Positions 22,806 through 33,557 of a DNA stretch of 64,000 nucleotides are shown here, piece after piece. Every line of letters starts with the position of its first letter. The first letter of the stretch is position 1. The position numbers were made by a program, and so were the translations under genes. The notes beneath the pieces are model-generated. The model searched no databases and was not told the DNA's origin. It worked only from the letters and a program-made list of their open reading frames with translations. This stretch comes from Cheiracanthium punctorium (Eukaryota; Arthropoda; Arachnida; Araneae; Cheiracanthiidae), in NCBI GenBank assembly GCA_038373885.1, contig JAWZYV010019476.1, positions 62,001-126,000 of the forward strand, given 5' to 3'.

Positions 22806-23751
22806 AAATTGTAAGTAATAAAGAATTCACTCTGTTTAATTTAAATTTTAAAAAATCCGGCCTGATTAAAACACATATTACAATGAAATTATGAGCACAC
22901 TTTCTTTTTTTGTGTAATATTGAATCTTACCGGCGGTACCGCTTATAACGTACTTCGGCTATAACGTACTACTTTTTTAGGTCCCGTGAGAGTACGTTAT
23001 AACCGGTGTCTACTGTACTTCATTTTTAACAGTGTGTAAAACAATCTGCTCTTGATTTCTTTCTCCCTACTTTGGCCGATCGTCCCAAGCCACTTCGCGA
23101 ATAGGCCGGCCAAAGCCCGAAATCAAGAAAAGATCGGACATTGGCCGGTATGTTTACAGCAACGTTGGCCAAAACGCGAATTGGCCGGCCAGTTCGCGAA
23201 CAGGCCGATTTCGGGCTTTGCCCGTAACAATTACATACTTTTCCTAGGCATTGTATATAATACCTAGGAATTCTATAGAACGACGAATGCTATTTAGTAT
23301 GAAAAGTATGAAAAAAATATGAAGAAAGATCCTGAAAAGGCTATTATATAAATGACATGCATTCCTCAAAGGTACACATGTTATTCTGAAAAATAATGAA
23401 AGTGTCATTAAAAAAAATATTCAAAGTACATGAAGAAAAACGAAGTTGTACAAAACAAAATTTATGCCTTTCTTATTAAGGAAAACAAACTTTTCATATT
23501 AAAATTAGAAAGTTAATCTAAACTTGCTGCAAAATGGTAGGCTTGAATGACATTTTGAATCACATTTCATTACATTTTTCATACATTTCACATACAATCG
23601 GAGATGTATTTCATACTTTGCCGGTTTCTCATTTGCATTCTATAGAATGCCTGTGAAATATGAATCGTTTCATACAATGCCGGCTAGTTTCAGGCATTAT
23701 ATACAATGCCTTAGGCATTCTATAGAATGCCGGATTTATAACTTTGCCGGT

Positions 23752-24445
23752 AACATATATTAAAAAAAAAAAGAAAAGAAAGTAAAAATAGGAAAAGAAA
23801 AGAATCTGCAAAACAGCGGCTCCTTAGTAGTTTGAACTGAAAGTCATCATTTTTGTTATTGGCTCGGTAGAGATTTCTTCGTTATTAACTCGATAGACAA
23901 ACAAGAATTTTTCGACAATCTTTCGAAAAAATTTCTACGAGCGACTGCTAAATTTCATACTGGTATCAGCCGAAATGTCTGTCTATCCTGATTTACAATT
24001 TTCAATAATACAATCTTATTTTATTCGTATAATTTCCTAATAAGAAGATATTTGCTTTTTCAAGGGGGGGGGGGTGGAGACAGCCAACTGTTGTTGTTGC
24101 TGTTGTTTCTAAAATTTTACTGCCCTAAATTTATTTTTCATCCTCTTTCACAGATTAGTAAAAGGAACGAATTTCCGCAAACAGAGATTAATAAAACATA
24201 TAAAGAAATAAAGTATGAACAAATTTTAAGAACATTGAAACAAAATACACAAAAGAAAAGCAATATCCAAAAATAACAAAAGTTTTAAAGTAAATTGTAC
24301 TTAAAAAAAGATTGAAACAATATTTTCGAGTTTGTCTTCGGTTTACGTACGAGGTGTGTTCAACCAATAACGAAAAATTCCATTTTCGGAGAATTTTATA
24401 TTTATTCGTCGATTTCCATGCTATACTTTTCACAGCAATAATCTA
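23752..24445. other. Intron part, nothing recognised
   Basis: AT-rich sequence with an A-rich tract at 23761-23785 and a G run at 24065-24073. No gene or repeat ends were recognised. Confidence 0.4.
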
Positions 24446-25950
24446 CACTCATGTCCATAAATTAAGGATAATTCAGAATCACACAGAAATTGATCTCTAA
24501 AATAAAAATTTCACCTGTGGAATGATCACACACATCTTGAAGAAGAATATGCAAATTACAGGAAACCACCAGATGGCGTGGATTGTACGTCACAATGACG
24601 AGAGTGTAAGAGAGGGGTATATAAGGAATGGTGGCAAAGAAGTAAAATTGTTCACAAGCGCTGTGAAAGCCTTTCAGTGCAAAAACCGCATAGTTATGGC
24701 ACAAAGGAGGCATTTGGATGATGTTTTACGTGGCAGAATTATCGGACGACTGGAATGTGGACGTACCCAGCTGGAAGTATCCGAGGAACTTGGAATCGCC
24801 CAGAGTGTCATCTCCAGGCTTTGGCAACGATTCCAAGATGATGGTAATGTGAGTAGACGTTACAGCACAGGTCGCCCCCGAGTTACAACGCCGAATGAGG
24901 ACAGCTATTTGGCAGTTACTGCCAAAAGAAACAGACGGAGTACAGCATCAGACCTGTCTCGTCAGCTCTCTTCAGCTACCGGTACGACAGTTTCAAGGCA
25001 GACGGTGTACAGACGCTTAGGGCACATTGGTCTATATGCTCGTAGGCCTGTCAGATGTGTTCCACTTACCGCAACTCACTGTCGCCTGCCATTAACCTGG
25101 AGTAGAGAGCATGCATTGTGGACACCGCAACAGTGGTCTTGTGTGATGTTTTCCGACGAGTCCAGGTTTAGTTTGGAGTCTGATTCTCGCCGGACATTCA
25201 TCTGGAGAGCGCCAGGTACCCGTTACCACCAAGAGAACACCATTGAAAGACACCGTTACGGTGGTGCAGGATGGCTCGTTTGGGGAGGAATTATTCTTGG
25301 TTCCAGAACTGACCTGCATGTTCAGAGTGTAACGATGACAGACCACATCTATCGGGATGTCATTCTGGAACAACATGTACGTTTGTTTCGGGGCGCCATG
25401 GGTGCTGAATTTGTGTTTATGGATGACAACGCCCGTCCTCACCGTGCAAACATTGTAGACGAATGCCTTCAATCGGAGGATATCACCCGTATGCATTGGC
25501 CAGCATACTCACCGGACTTGAATCCAATAGAGCATGTGTGGGATATGCTTGGCCGACGAATTGCAGCCCGTCAACCCCCTCCCACCTGTCTACCGGAACT
25601 TCGGAGTGCATTGCTTGATGAGTGGTGTAATATTCCCCAAGATCAGATTGATCATTTGATACTCAGCATGCCTAGGCGTTGTCAGGCCTGTATTGCATCG
25701 TCCGGGAGACATACTCCGTATTAACCATCCTACTAACCATGTTATACTGTTTTTTGTAAATAGGTTCTTTTTTGAAATTTGGTCAAGGGAGTAAAACTTG
25801 CAATTTTTATTAATTATGTCAAACATATAGCATCTTTTTTGCTCTTTACTTTTTGTTTAATAAATAGACTTTACAAATAAGTCAAATTTGTTTTGCTTCT
25901 TTCTCTTTCTTTGCCTGAACTTCATTATCCTTAATTTATGGACATGAGTG
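24446..25950 (+). mobile_element. Complete Tc1-like transposon
   Basis: The 1,505-bp element is flanked by TA (24444-24445 and 25951-25952). The terminal inverted repeats are 27 bp and perfect, beginning CACTCATGTCCATAAATTAA. It carries one intact transposase gene in plus orientation. Identical arms and an unbroken frame point to recent insertion. It lies in the 16-kb intron between the first CCP exon and the fucolectin exons, opposite to the host gene. Confidence 0.96.
24696..25724 (+). CDS. Tc1-family transposase, intact (DD34E)
   Basis: This 342-residue enzyme cuts and pastes its element. Residues 1-60 form the first helix-turn-helix (QLEVSEELGIAQSVISRLWQ), then comes a GRPRVTTPNED linker of the GRPR type, and a second helix-turn-helix around residues 65-110. 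The catalytic triad is visible: D in MFSDESRF, D in FMDDNARPH, and E in LNPIEHVWD with exactly 34 residues between the last two. The glycine-rich block GGAGWLVWGGI lies between the first two acids. I chose the ATG that opens MAQRRHLDD because family proteins start there. An upstream in-frame ATG at 24522 would add 58 residues without family features. The length fits the usual 340-345 residues, and no stop, frameshift or missing key residue is seen. Confidence 0.96.
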   Translation: MAQRRHLDDVLRGRIIGRLECGRTQLEVSEELGIAQSVISRLWQRFQDDGNVSRRYSTGRPRVTTPNEDSYLAVTAKRNRRSTASDLSRQLSSATGTTVSRQTVYRRLGHIGLYARRPVRCVPLTATHCRLPLTWSREHALWTPQQWSCVMFSDESRFSLESDSRRTFIWRAPGTRYHQENTIERHRYGGAGWLVWGGIILGSRTDLHVQSVTMTDHIYRDVILEQHVRLFRGAMGAEFVFMDDNARPHRANIVDECLQSEDITRMHWPAYSPDLNPIEHVWDMLGRRIAARQPPPTCLPELRSALLDEWCNIPQDQIDHLILSMPRRCQACIASSGRHTPY

Positions 25951-26433
25951 TATATTAGGTATTGATATTGCATACACTTATTCCCGCACCGCTTCCAATC
26001 TCCGAAACAATGATGTCGATCTTTCAGGGATGTGCTTTTAATCTCATCCATGCTTGAAAAATAAAAACCCTTTAAGGCTCTTTATTTTTTCTTTGTGTAA
26101 GGGGGACACACACAAAAACGATCCCACACAGAGGGCAATTTTTAGCGAATATGGCAATTACAACATCATTACACTGTTGATTTTGGTGAAAAATTCCCGA
26201 AAAAGCAATAAATTCCTTATCATGTTGCGAAAGTCATAGATTGTTTCGCCAAAAGTCCAGATGATCTCTCTCGCATTGCTCCACCAAGCAGTTACTGAAT
26301 CCATATAAAATACTCCTTATATCGTTTAGCTTACAAGGAAAGGGCACAACCTCGGAAATTCATATCGTGAAACTCCGTATAATAATAGTACTTCTTTACG
26401 GTGTTCTCCCCTTAATATAAAAGCGTCCAATGG

Positions 26434-26611
26434 CAAGGGTGGCTCCAGACTGAATTCTCGGAGGGGGCCATTGAACTTTTTAGATAGGTCTATACATTGT
26501 TAAAAATGCAAAGTGGAGTGTGAAATCGTAAAGTATGCCAATCTAAAGTTCTAAAACGAAATTTCGGAGGGGGCCATAGCCTCCATGGCCCCCTCACTGG
26601 AGCCGCCCTTG
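26434..26611. mobile_element. hAT-type MITE, CAAGGGCGRCTCCAG family
   Basis: The 178-bp element has ends CAAGGGTGGCTCCAG and CTGGAGCCGCCCTTG. The 8-bp duplication is TCCAATGG (26426-26433) and TCCAACGG (26612-26619), one change. The interior is the reverse complement of the copy at 22053-22231. Confidence 0.9.
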
Positions 26612-26689
26612 TCCAACGGGTTTTCCATTCAGAGAAAAAAAGCCTTTGAAAATTCCTATTCAGCTTATGTACTAGTAAGTACGCTCGTC

Positions 26690-26770
26690 TGAGTGTGGCA
26701 AAACAGCTCAGTCGGTAACGTGCAAACGTATACCCTCGAAGTCCGGAGATCGAGTAGCGTTCCCGGCTTC
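26690..26770 (+). mobile_element. tRNA-like SINE head, possible
   Basis: The segment CAGCTCAGTCGGTAACGTGC followed by GGAGATCGAGTAGCG resembles A and B boxes of a tRNA-derived SINE. A T-rich tract follows. No pairing acceptor stem is present, so it is not a tRNA gene. Confidence 0.4.
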
Positions 26771-27040
26771 TTTATTTTTTTGTCTTTTAATTAATTTTTG
26801 CAATTAAATAAATCTATTATTTACAAACGTCAATTATTTTATTTTGTTTAGAAGAAAGGCTTATTAAATATTAAAAAAAGTGCATGCGTGTAATCTTCAC
26901 GCGCGGTTGAAGTAAAACTTCTTTTACGTTTACGACACATATCACTCAAATGATTAAATTTAAAATAAATATCATATTAAAATTTAATAATATTTATTAT
27001 TCATGTACTTTTCAAACATTATATAAATGTTATATTCATA

Positions 27041-27339
27041 TTATTCATTGGAAATAGGTACTTGAATGTCATCATAATTTTTTATGTATGAAATTAGAGG
27101 TTTATGGTAACTATAATGTGAAACACAAATTTTACTCTCTAAATTTGCTAATTTTTTCGAAAATACAGCATCTACCGTTGTATCGAAACGCGTTGTTGAT
27201 TGAAGTCGAGAAGTATTCATAGTTAGATCAAATTTCTCTTTTAAAAAATCAACTAACGGCTGAGATTCTTGAGAGCGAAAATTAACATTAAAATCTCCAG
27301 TAAGAATCATCGGTAATTCATGATAATTACTTAGAATCT
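27041..27339 (-). pseudogene. Endonuclease (EEP-type) fragment from a mobile element
   Basis: The minus frame reads ILSNYHELPMILTGDFNVNF and continues through TTRFDTTVDAVFSKKL and VSHYSYHKPLISYI to a stop. G-D-F-N, then T-x-D-A-V-F, then the S-Y-H-K-P strand (in place of SDH) match the C-terminal half of an endonuclease/exonuclease/phosphatase fold. Such domains occur in non-LTR retrotransposons and in some Helitrons of arthropods. The N-terminal half is absent. The GDFN segment resembles the repeated scraps at 48.1-51.1 kb, which favours a Helitron source, but I cannot prove it. Confidence 0.6.
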
Positions 27340-27379
27340 AGGAAATGTCCATGTTGTAGTAATATTCTTTAACTGTTTT

Positions 27380-27815
27380 TCTATACCATTGTTCCGTCTG
27401 GAGGCTGGGTTTGAATGGGGGGGAATGTCCATAGTCTAGTATTATAGTTTAACTGTGTTCTTTAACTGATATTTTCCTCTGTTAGTTGGGTTCGAATGCA
27501 GGTAGTGTAATTTTTGTGTTTTTCTATCACAGTATTCTTAAGCGTTGATTTCGTCTGCTGGTAGGTTTCGAATTATTATTCTGTATCCGTGTTTTTAAAC
27601 TGCAGGTTCTGTCTATTGTTTGGGATTGATTGCAGCCAGGGTCCGTTTCTTTGTGGTGTTCCATCCCCGTGTTAAACCGTTGCTTGCTCCGTCTTGAGGT
27701 TGGGTTAGAATCCACGGAGTGTCCATTTGTTATTCTTTTATTTTGTTACTAAACCGTTGGTAGCCAGTGTTTGTTTCTTTGTGGTGTTACATACCCGTAT
27801 TCTTAAATCGTTGTA
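27380..27815. repeat. Degenerate minisatellite, about 120-bp unit
   Basis: Diverged units share TTCTTTGTGGTGTTCCATCC, CCGTNTTCTTAAAC and GGTTGGGTTAGAATCC-like segments (for example 27649, 27691 and 27774). The array continues at 28370-28525 and 29026-29085, where it is interrupted by a hAT element. Confidence 0.7.
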
Positions 27816-28369
27816 CATATATCATTATAAATATATGTCATTACTATATATAAATATATATATCATTACACTATATATATCATTATAAATATTGCGTTCA
27901 CACAAACTACATTTTTCTAAATTTACTAACATTTCTTAAAATACAGCTTTTGGGTAAAATAATAGCAGACATGACATACATAATATTTAGGAGTTTAATG
28001 GCCTAATGGCCAATGTAACTGGCATTTGACAAATAATAATAGCACTTCGCTTCGAAACTATTGCCTATAATCATTACGAAATAGTATTCTAAGACAATTA
28101 TGTAATTAAAACACATCTGAAGCCAGTAATTACTATATATCACGTTATTAAGTTTATGTATTTAATTTTTTGAAGTTCTGCTAATTCAACGATCTCCATT
28201 TACTTCGCCTCGATGGAAATATAAACAACCTGAGATGCGCAGAAGCAGAAGCTGCGCAGTTACCCAGTGTGCGGAGCGCCATCTGTTTGCAACTACGGCG
28301 TTATCCAACTTTCTAAGAAAAGTGTCCCCTCCTATAAATTTACCTTCGTGGGATCGAAGTACAATCCTC
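27816..28369. other. AT-rich spacer with TA repeats
   Basis: Short ATATATAAA and ATATCATTA runs occupy 27820-27890. The remainder shows no gene or element ends. Confidence 0.4.
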
Positions 28370-28525
28370 CAACAGTGTTCTTAAACGAAAACTTCCCTCT
28401 GCTGTTTAGGTTCGTTTACAGCCACTGTCCCTTTAATTGTGGAGTTCCATCCCCTTGTTCTGTCTGGAAGTTGGATTAGAATCCAGGAAATGTGTTCTTA
28501 AACTGACGTTTCCATCTACTGTTCC

Positions 28526-29025
28526 CAGGGACCGATCTACACACTTGGGGGCCCAGGGCACAGATAATTTTTGAGGCCCCTGCACAAAAATTTTCAGCAG
28601 ACGAAATTTAATTAAGTTAAAACCAATTATCATTCCTAAGTTAACCATACGTAAACATTTACAATTCAGTAAAATGTCACGACAGATACCACTTATATGA
28701 ATTTTTTGATTTTGAAATGTTTTTATGGGTATTTACAGCCGTCACACACCTTTGAAAAGATAAAAGGAGCATGCTGAGGTGTCCGAACGAATTTGCGAAT
28801 ATCGAATTTATCGAATGTCGAATCGAATGCATAATTTTTAGCGTTACAAATTACATTAAATTAAAAGTTTTGAATATTTGTGATGAAATGAAGTAATCAG
28901 GAATTTTTCTCTTGAGAGATAATTTTAGTAGCTCTTATGATTACATAAAAGGAAGTTCTGGGGGCCCCTAAAAATCGGGGACCCAGGGCACGTGAACCGA
29001 ATGCCCCGCCCTAAATCAGTCCCTG
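28526..29025. mobile_element. hAT-type non-autonomous element
   Basis: The 500-bp element has ends CAGGGACCGATCTA and TAAATCAGTCCCTG and a perfect 8-bp duplication, ACTGTTCC (28518-28525 and 29026-29033). It splits a unit of the minisatellite at 27380-29085. No transposase was seen. Confidence 0.92.
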
Positions 29026-29085
29026 ACTGTTCCAGTTCGATTGCCGGCAGGTTCCATTTCTTTGTGATTTTCCAAAACCATGTAT

Positions 29086-29692
29086 TGTATATTATTCATC
29101 TAAAAATAAGGATCATCGAGAACCTCCTGTGAGGTTGGGATTACATGTAAAATATTATGTTGGATGTACCTTCAAAACGCTTATGATATATAAATAAAGA
29201 TTGATGAATTCGAGAACACGATGAATTCGGGGAACGGCGAAAGCAGGTCGAAAAAGTAGGATTTTCAGTGGTTCTTCTTTTTCGGAGCGCGCACGTCACT
29301 TCCTTTACTGAGCGTTACTTCCGTCAGAAAAAAAATCTGAGTTACTCCCTAGTCGCCACTAAAGAAGTTTTACTTCAAAAATACTTTTACTATACTTTTT
29401 AAAATAAAAAAATAGCTAATAGCTATGATAACAATGCTCATAAAATGTAACTACTAACACTTCTATCATTAAAAACTAATTACCAGTTTTAAATTATTCT
29501 AAATAAGTAATCATAAAATTTTCTCCTGGATTTATTAAATCAGTTCTGACCAACCAATATAGTCATATGAATGACAGAGAGCAGCTATTTTTCTAGTGAA
29601 AACAAAGAATGCTACCAAGCAGTGAGACTTAGGATAACAGATTTTGAATACTTTACTATACTATTGTATACAATTTTTCAGCAGTTTAGCCA
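29086..29692. other. Spacer, nothing recognised
   Basis: Intronic sequence without recognisable coding or repeat ends. Confidence 0.35.
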
Positions 29693-29700
29693 CTATTATT

Positions 29701-30229
29701 CAGGGTGCGAATTGACGGGGGGGGGTGTGCTGGGGATCGTCCCCGGCTGAAGAATGTAATATCCCTGACTAGAGAAATATTAATTGATCCCTGCCAGGGG
29801 TACTATTTATCCCCTGCTGAAGAAATGTTAAACCGGTGAGTGAAGATTTGGGATTGAAGTCAAGAACTCAAAATGAAGGTTGTATGTTATCGTTTGTTAC
29901 TATACTCTAAGGCGACTGCCTTAAAATTTCGTCTCTTTTCTAAGCTAAAACCCCTCAAGGGTGGCTTCCAATACAGGTACATTGTATGTACCTGTACTGG
30001 AAGCCATTGTATGTCTTGTGTATCTGTGATTCCATAGAACAAACAATCTATGACTTTAGTTTGAATATAAGTCAGTTCCCACACGTGTCGGCGACTGCAT
30101 TTGTCAAGTAATATCATGTGAGTAAAGCATTTGCACCTTCTCTACTTTTCCTTTTCAAGTGTCCCCCCCCTGGAGAATGTTTTCTTTAAAATGTCCCCCC
30201 CCTGGAGAAAATGTTCAATTCGCACCCTG
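29701..30229. mobile_element. hAT-type non-autonomous element
   Basis: The 529-bp element has ends CAGGGTGCGAATTGA and TCAATTCGCACCCTG and a perfect 8-bp duplication, CTATTATT (29693-29700 and 30230-30237). Near the right end the unit ATGTCCCCCCCCTGGAGAA is repeated. An internal inverted pair around TGTACCTGTA lies at 29965-30000. Confidence 0.93.
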
Positions 30230-30908
30230 CTATTATTACAGCATAAACTCTGGCCTCTGAGCCAACCTTCAGTTTATTTCTGGATTTCACAGAGTTGGTG
30301 GTTTCCAACTTTCTTCACGATTGTTTAGAACCTTATATGAGAAAAGAAAATTTTCTTTTTCTCGGTGACTCGTTGGAAGGTCACACAAAACTTGAAATTT
30401 AGGATGAAATTTTCGAGAACGAGAGTGAATAGTGTGTGTCCACTTGTACGATTAAAGTTATACCCCCAAAATGTACTCCCATTGTTCAACCTTGTGACGT
30501 ATTTTCAACGACAGATTAAAAAGTATAATTAAGCGATAACACAAAATTCATCATATTTAATGGAACAGAATTAGGAAATAAGTTCACGGCAGAAGTTGGT
30601 ATTAAATTCAGTCAATTACCGTTGGGAATTTTTGGTAAAATGCACTGGTCTCCCAAAAGTTAAGGAACAACATTTTTTTCGAACTCGCCATAAAAAACGA
30701 CACTAACCATAAAATTTGTAGTTTATATAAAGGATAAAAATGAACTTTATGCAAATTTATGCAAAAACGATAGCTACCACTTTTTTTTAAAGGAACAGTC
30801 ATACATGAGTGAGAGAAAAATAGGCAAATATCAGGCTTTCGTAATTACACGTATAATTTTTGTTGATTGACAACTTTCGTTAGCAGATTCTTTGGCAATG
30901 GGCAGTAG

Positions 30909-31078
30909 CAGGGGCGTAGCCAAGGGGGGGGGTTAGGGGGGTCATAACTTCCCCATGAGGAATTTTTTGCCATACAAAATGTATATTCTTCACTACATTG
31001 TCACACCCACGTATACATATATATGAGTTGTAGTAGTCGTAACCCCCCCCCCATGAAAAATTTCTGGCTACGCCCCAG
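30909..31078. mobile_element. hAT-type MITE, same family as 39357-39528
   Basis: The 170-bp element starts CAGGGGCGTAGCCAAGG and ends CTGGCTACGCCCC. The interior, including ATGAGGAATTTTTTGCCATA, is nearly identical to 39357-39528. The flanks here do not show a clean 8-bp duplication. Confidence 0.85.
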
Positions 31079-31087
31079 TATCCCGCA

Positions 31088-32067
31088 ATGTCTGAGAGAA
31101 GCCGTTTGACCGATTCGTTAAGGTGGCAGTCGGTCGGATGGATGGAAATGGGGTTGTCACAGGCTGATGCTGCAAGGCGTTTTAATGTGTCTCATTTGGT
31201 GGTTCACTGTCTCTGGAATCAGTATCAAACCGAAGCTTCTGTGTCCAGAAAACATATTCCTGGCCGACCAAGAGCTACAACACCTGCAGAAGACCGGTTT
31301 ATAGCTCTTTCGGCCTGAAGGAGAAGAAGCATTTCTGTGCCGCAACGTGTTCAGACTACTCCTGTATCAGGGAGAATATCCGCTAGTACGATGCGAAGGC
31401 GTCCGGTCTCTATGCAAGGCGACCAGTTTTGTGTGTCTCCCTCAACGGATGATAGAGAAGGGCCCGCTTATCTTGGGCAAGTGAACACGTTACCTGGACC
31501 AGATAGCAATGGGCTTCTGTTCTCTACAGACGAATCCAGATTCACACGGAAGAGCGATTCAGGACGTCTGCTGATCTGGAGGGAACAACCATCAATTCAA
31601 CACTTTTGAAATACACTGTTACCTAGGTGGTGGAATAAGGGTTTGGGCAGGGATCTCACTTGGTGATCACACTGACCTGTATGTGTTCCAGGGATAGAAA
31701 CTCTTACTGGTGCAATATATCGGGATGAGATCCTTGATCCATATGTCCTCCCATATGCCGAAGCAGTTCGCAATGATTTCATAATGCTGGATGATAATGC
31801 ATAACCTCACCGAGCTGTCGTCATTGAGCAATATCTTGAAGGTCTTGCTTTAGAGTGAATGGAATGGCCAGCTCAATCTCCAGACCTGAATCCGATAGAG
31901 CATCTTTGGGACTATCTTAGTAGAAAGGTTGCTGCTTTAAGTCCACCTCCAAAGTCTTTAGCAAAGATGGAACAAACCTTACTCCGTGGTTGGTCTTCGC
32001 TTCCCATTTCGCTAACCGACAACTTAATTGACAGCATGGAAAGTCGATGCCGCCAACACTCAAGCTA
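31088..32067 (+). pseudogene. Broken Tc1-like transposase (DD34E family)
   Basis: The gene starts MSERSRLTDSLRWQSVGWME with a first helix-turn-helix (GLSQADAARRFNVS) and the linker GRPRATTPAEDRF. A stop follows at about 31316. Downstream blocks in other frames keep the order of the family: TDESRFTRKSD (first Asp), LDDNA (second Asp, then a stop in place of Arg), and PAQSPDLNPIEHLWDYL (catalytic Glu). The end, DNLIDSMESRCRQ, is also present. Several stops and frame changes make it non-functional. All three catalytic residues can still be seen, so the decay is moderate. Confidence 0.9.
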
Positions 32068-32670
32068 GGGGTGGGCATACCGCTTATTAAAACTCATTTT
32101 TGTATGTTTCTATGACATTTTACCACATACAACCGTGGAGAACCACATACAACCGCGAGATTGCTTTTTCTTCCAAGAATTTTTTCCAGCGAGATTGCTT
32201 TTTCTTTTCTTTTTTTTTTTTTTTTTTTTTTTTGTAAATCACTTGTGTTTTCTTTTTAAGTAAACTTCTATGTTACAATCAATATATAACTGTTTTCTGC
32301 ACATGTCATCCAAATTTGGTGTTTCTACATTCATTCATTTGCAAATTGGGCAAAAAAAACGGTTTTTCCTTAACTCTTGGAGGCCAGTGTAATACCATAT
32401 GCTTAGTATGTTGCTAAACTTCCTGCAGATAAAGAAATCTTCTTGAATGTAAATGATGTTTCTTTTCCAATACAACTTCTTAAAGAACATTGTTCTTGCA
32501 ACAACTCCTTTTTCATAAACTGTGTTAAGCGTTAAAATATTTATTATTTTAAATGTTTTTCTGACATTTATCATTCAGGTTCTTCTTTGTAATCAAACAT
32601 GATGTAAAATTAAATTAAATAACAACACAATTTAAAGGTTCTGCATACTATAACACTTTATAGCATTATT

Positions 32671-32884
32671 TTTTTCCCAATGCCGGACATTTGCCGTTTA
32701 TAGGCATTGTCCACTACCAAAGCCGGAATGACTGGTGTCTTTATTATGGAGGCATCTAATAGGTGTACCAACGCAGCATCTTATGAAGGGACTGACGGAA
32801 TGACACCCAAGCTCTAGCTGGGGATTGAACCCGGACTCGTGGTGTAACAGAAAAGCTCTCTAACTACTACATAACCCGGGCGGC
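32671..32884 (-). mobile_element. tRNA-headed SINE, reverse orientation, 15-bp duplication
   Basis: It is flanked by perfect copies of CTTTATAGCATTATT (32656-32670 and 32885-32899). Read on the minus strand the head is GGCCGCCCGGGTTATGTAGT with a B box, GGGTTCAATCCCC. The body contains GGTGTCATTCCGTCAGTCCC. This family differs from the 14.2-kb SINE. Confidence 0.9.
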
Positions 32885-32899
32885 CTTTATAGCATTATT

Positions 32900-33374
32900 A
32901 TCATAACTAGTTTTTTATTTTTTTAAGTAAGATTTTGAAATGTAAAATTTGATCTTCAAATTGAACCCCCCCCCCTCTCGTCATTGGACACTTTTATACA
33001 ATGGGGTGAATAGAACACTCAAAAAGGAATACTGTTTTTATACGGAGTTTTGTCCCGGATTCAATTTCCGATCTCATGCCAGCCCCTTGTTAGTGGTAAA
33101 AACTCAAATATAACAAGAATTTCCTTTTCCAATTTTTTAACAAATGAAAAATCGTGGATTGTACAAAAATGCATATAATATATATAACCTTTTCAAAAGT
33201 GGACAACAGACGATACGGGAACAATGTACATAAACTGTTTTGGCATAAAAAATGTCGCGAACCGAACTAGTGAAATGTACAAAATTATAGTTTTTTTCAA
33301 TACATATCGTTTGTTACACAAAATAAAAGGAACAGTATCCTCTAAGGAACAGGAGAGGATAACGAGATATTTAC
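32900..33374 (-). other. Intron start after first CCP exon
   Basis: Sequence just downstream (minus sense) of the first CCP donor. It holds a C run at 32967-32976 and is otherwise plain AT-rich. Confidence 0.4.
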
Positions 33375-33557
33375 CACATATTGGAACATCTTCAGTCCAA
33401 GACCCGTCTTCCTTGCATCGACTTATTGGTGAACCCAATAAAATGTAGCCAACACGACAGGAATATGACACTACATCACCTTCTTCGTAAGCTTCGAGAT
33501 CTGGCTTCACGTATCCATAAGATGGTGTTCCCGGAAACCCGCAGACAACATTTCTGC
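33375..33557 (-). CDS. CCP/sushi domain exon (first CCP visible)
   Basis: This 183-base internal exon encodes one complete CCP module: RNVVCGFPGTPSYGYVKPDL, then EAYEEGDVVSYSCRVGYILL, then GSPISRCKEDGSWTEDVPIC. Four cysteines and the Trp before the last cysteine are in place. The acceptor is ATTTCAG at 33558 and the donor GTAAATATC from 33374; phase 1-1. The reading frame begins before the first in-frame start-like codon, so this is not a first exon. Its 5' partner with the signal peptide must lie further right. A solo LTR starts only 142 bp upstream of the acceptor. Splicing to 17289-17477 crosses a 15.9-kb intron. Confidence 0.92.

Larger units (their letters stand above)
22004..23015 (+). 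mobile_element. Pogo/Tigger-like transposon, internally deleted
   Basis: Ends are CAGTGAGCACCGGTTATAAC and its inverse closing GTGTCTACTG, with TA on both sides (22002-22003 and 23016-23017). Repeats of TATAACGTACT lie near both ends, a hallmark of Tigger-type elements. Only the last part of the transposase remains (22590-22805). A hAT MITE is inserted at 22053-22231. Confidence 0.85.
21413..23228. mobile_element. Second layer: GGCCAGTTCGCGAA-rich element
   Basis: The left part starts GTTACGGCCAGTTCGCGA and the right part ends in the inverse CGGGCTTTGCCCGTAAC. Both sides are dense in TTCGCGAA- and TTGGCC-type motifs in opposite orientation (21410-21540 and 23060-23228). The Tigger-like element at 22004-23015 sits between them. 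Confidence 0.55.
21306..23751. mobile_element. Outer element of a four-layer nest
   Basis: Inverted ends are GTTACCGGCTAGGTATGAA on the left and a matching inverted end closing in GCCGGTAAC on the right. Both sides carry the palindromes TTCTATAGAA and TTGTATATAA in the same relative order. Everything from about 21413 to 23228 looks like a later insertion. No coding sequence belongs to the outer layer. Confidence 0.6.
30643..32389 (+). mobile_element. Decayed Tc1-like transposon
   Basis: Diverged inverted ends are CACTGGTCTCCCAAAAGTTAA on the left and TTAACTCTTGGAGGCCAGTG on the right. TA follows the right end; the left side has TG. It holds a broken transposase (31088-32067) and a later hAT MITE (30909-31078). 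It belongs to a different Tc1 family from the intact copy at 24446-25950. Confidence 0.85.

Noticed and set aside
25092..25496. 134-residue minus-strand protein
   Set aside because: It is the antisense of the intact Tc1 transposase.
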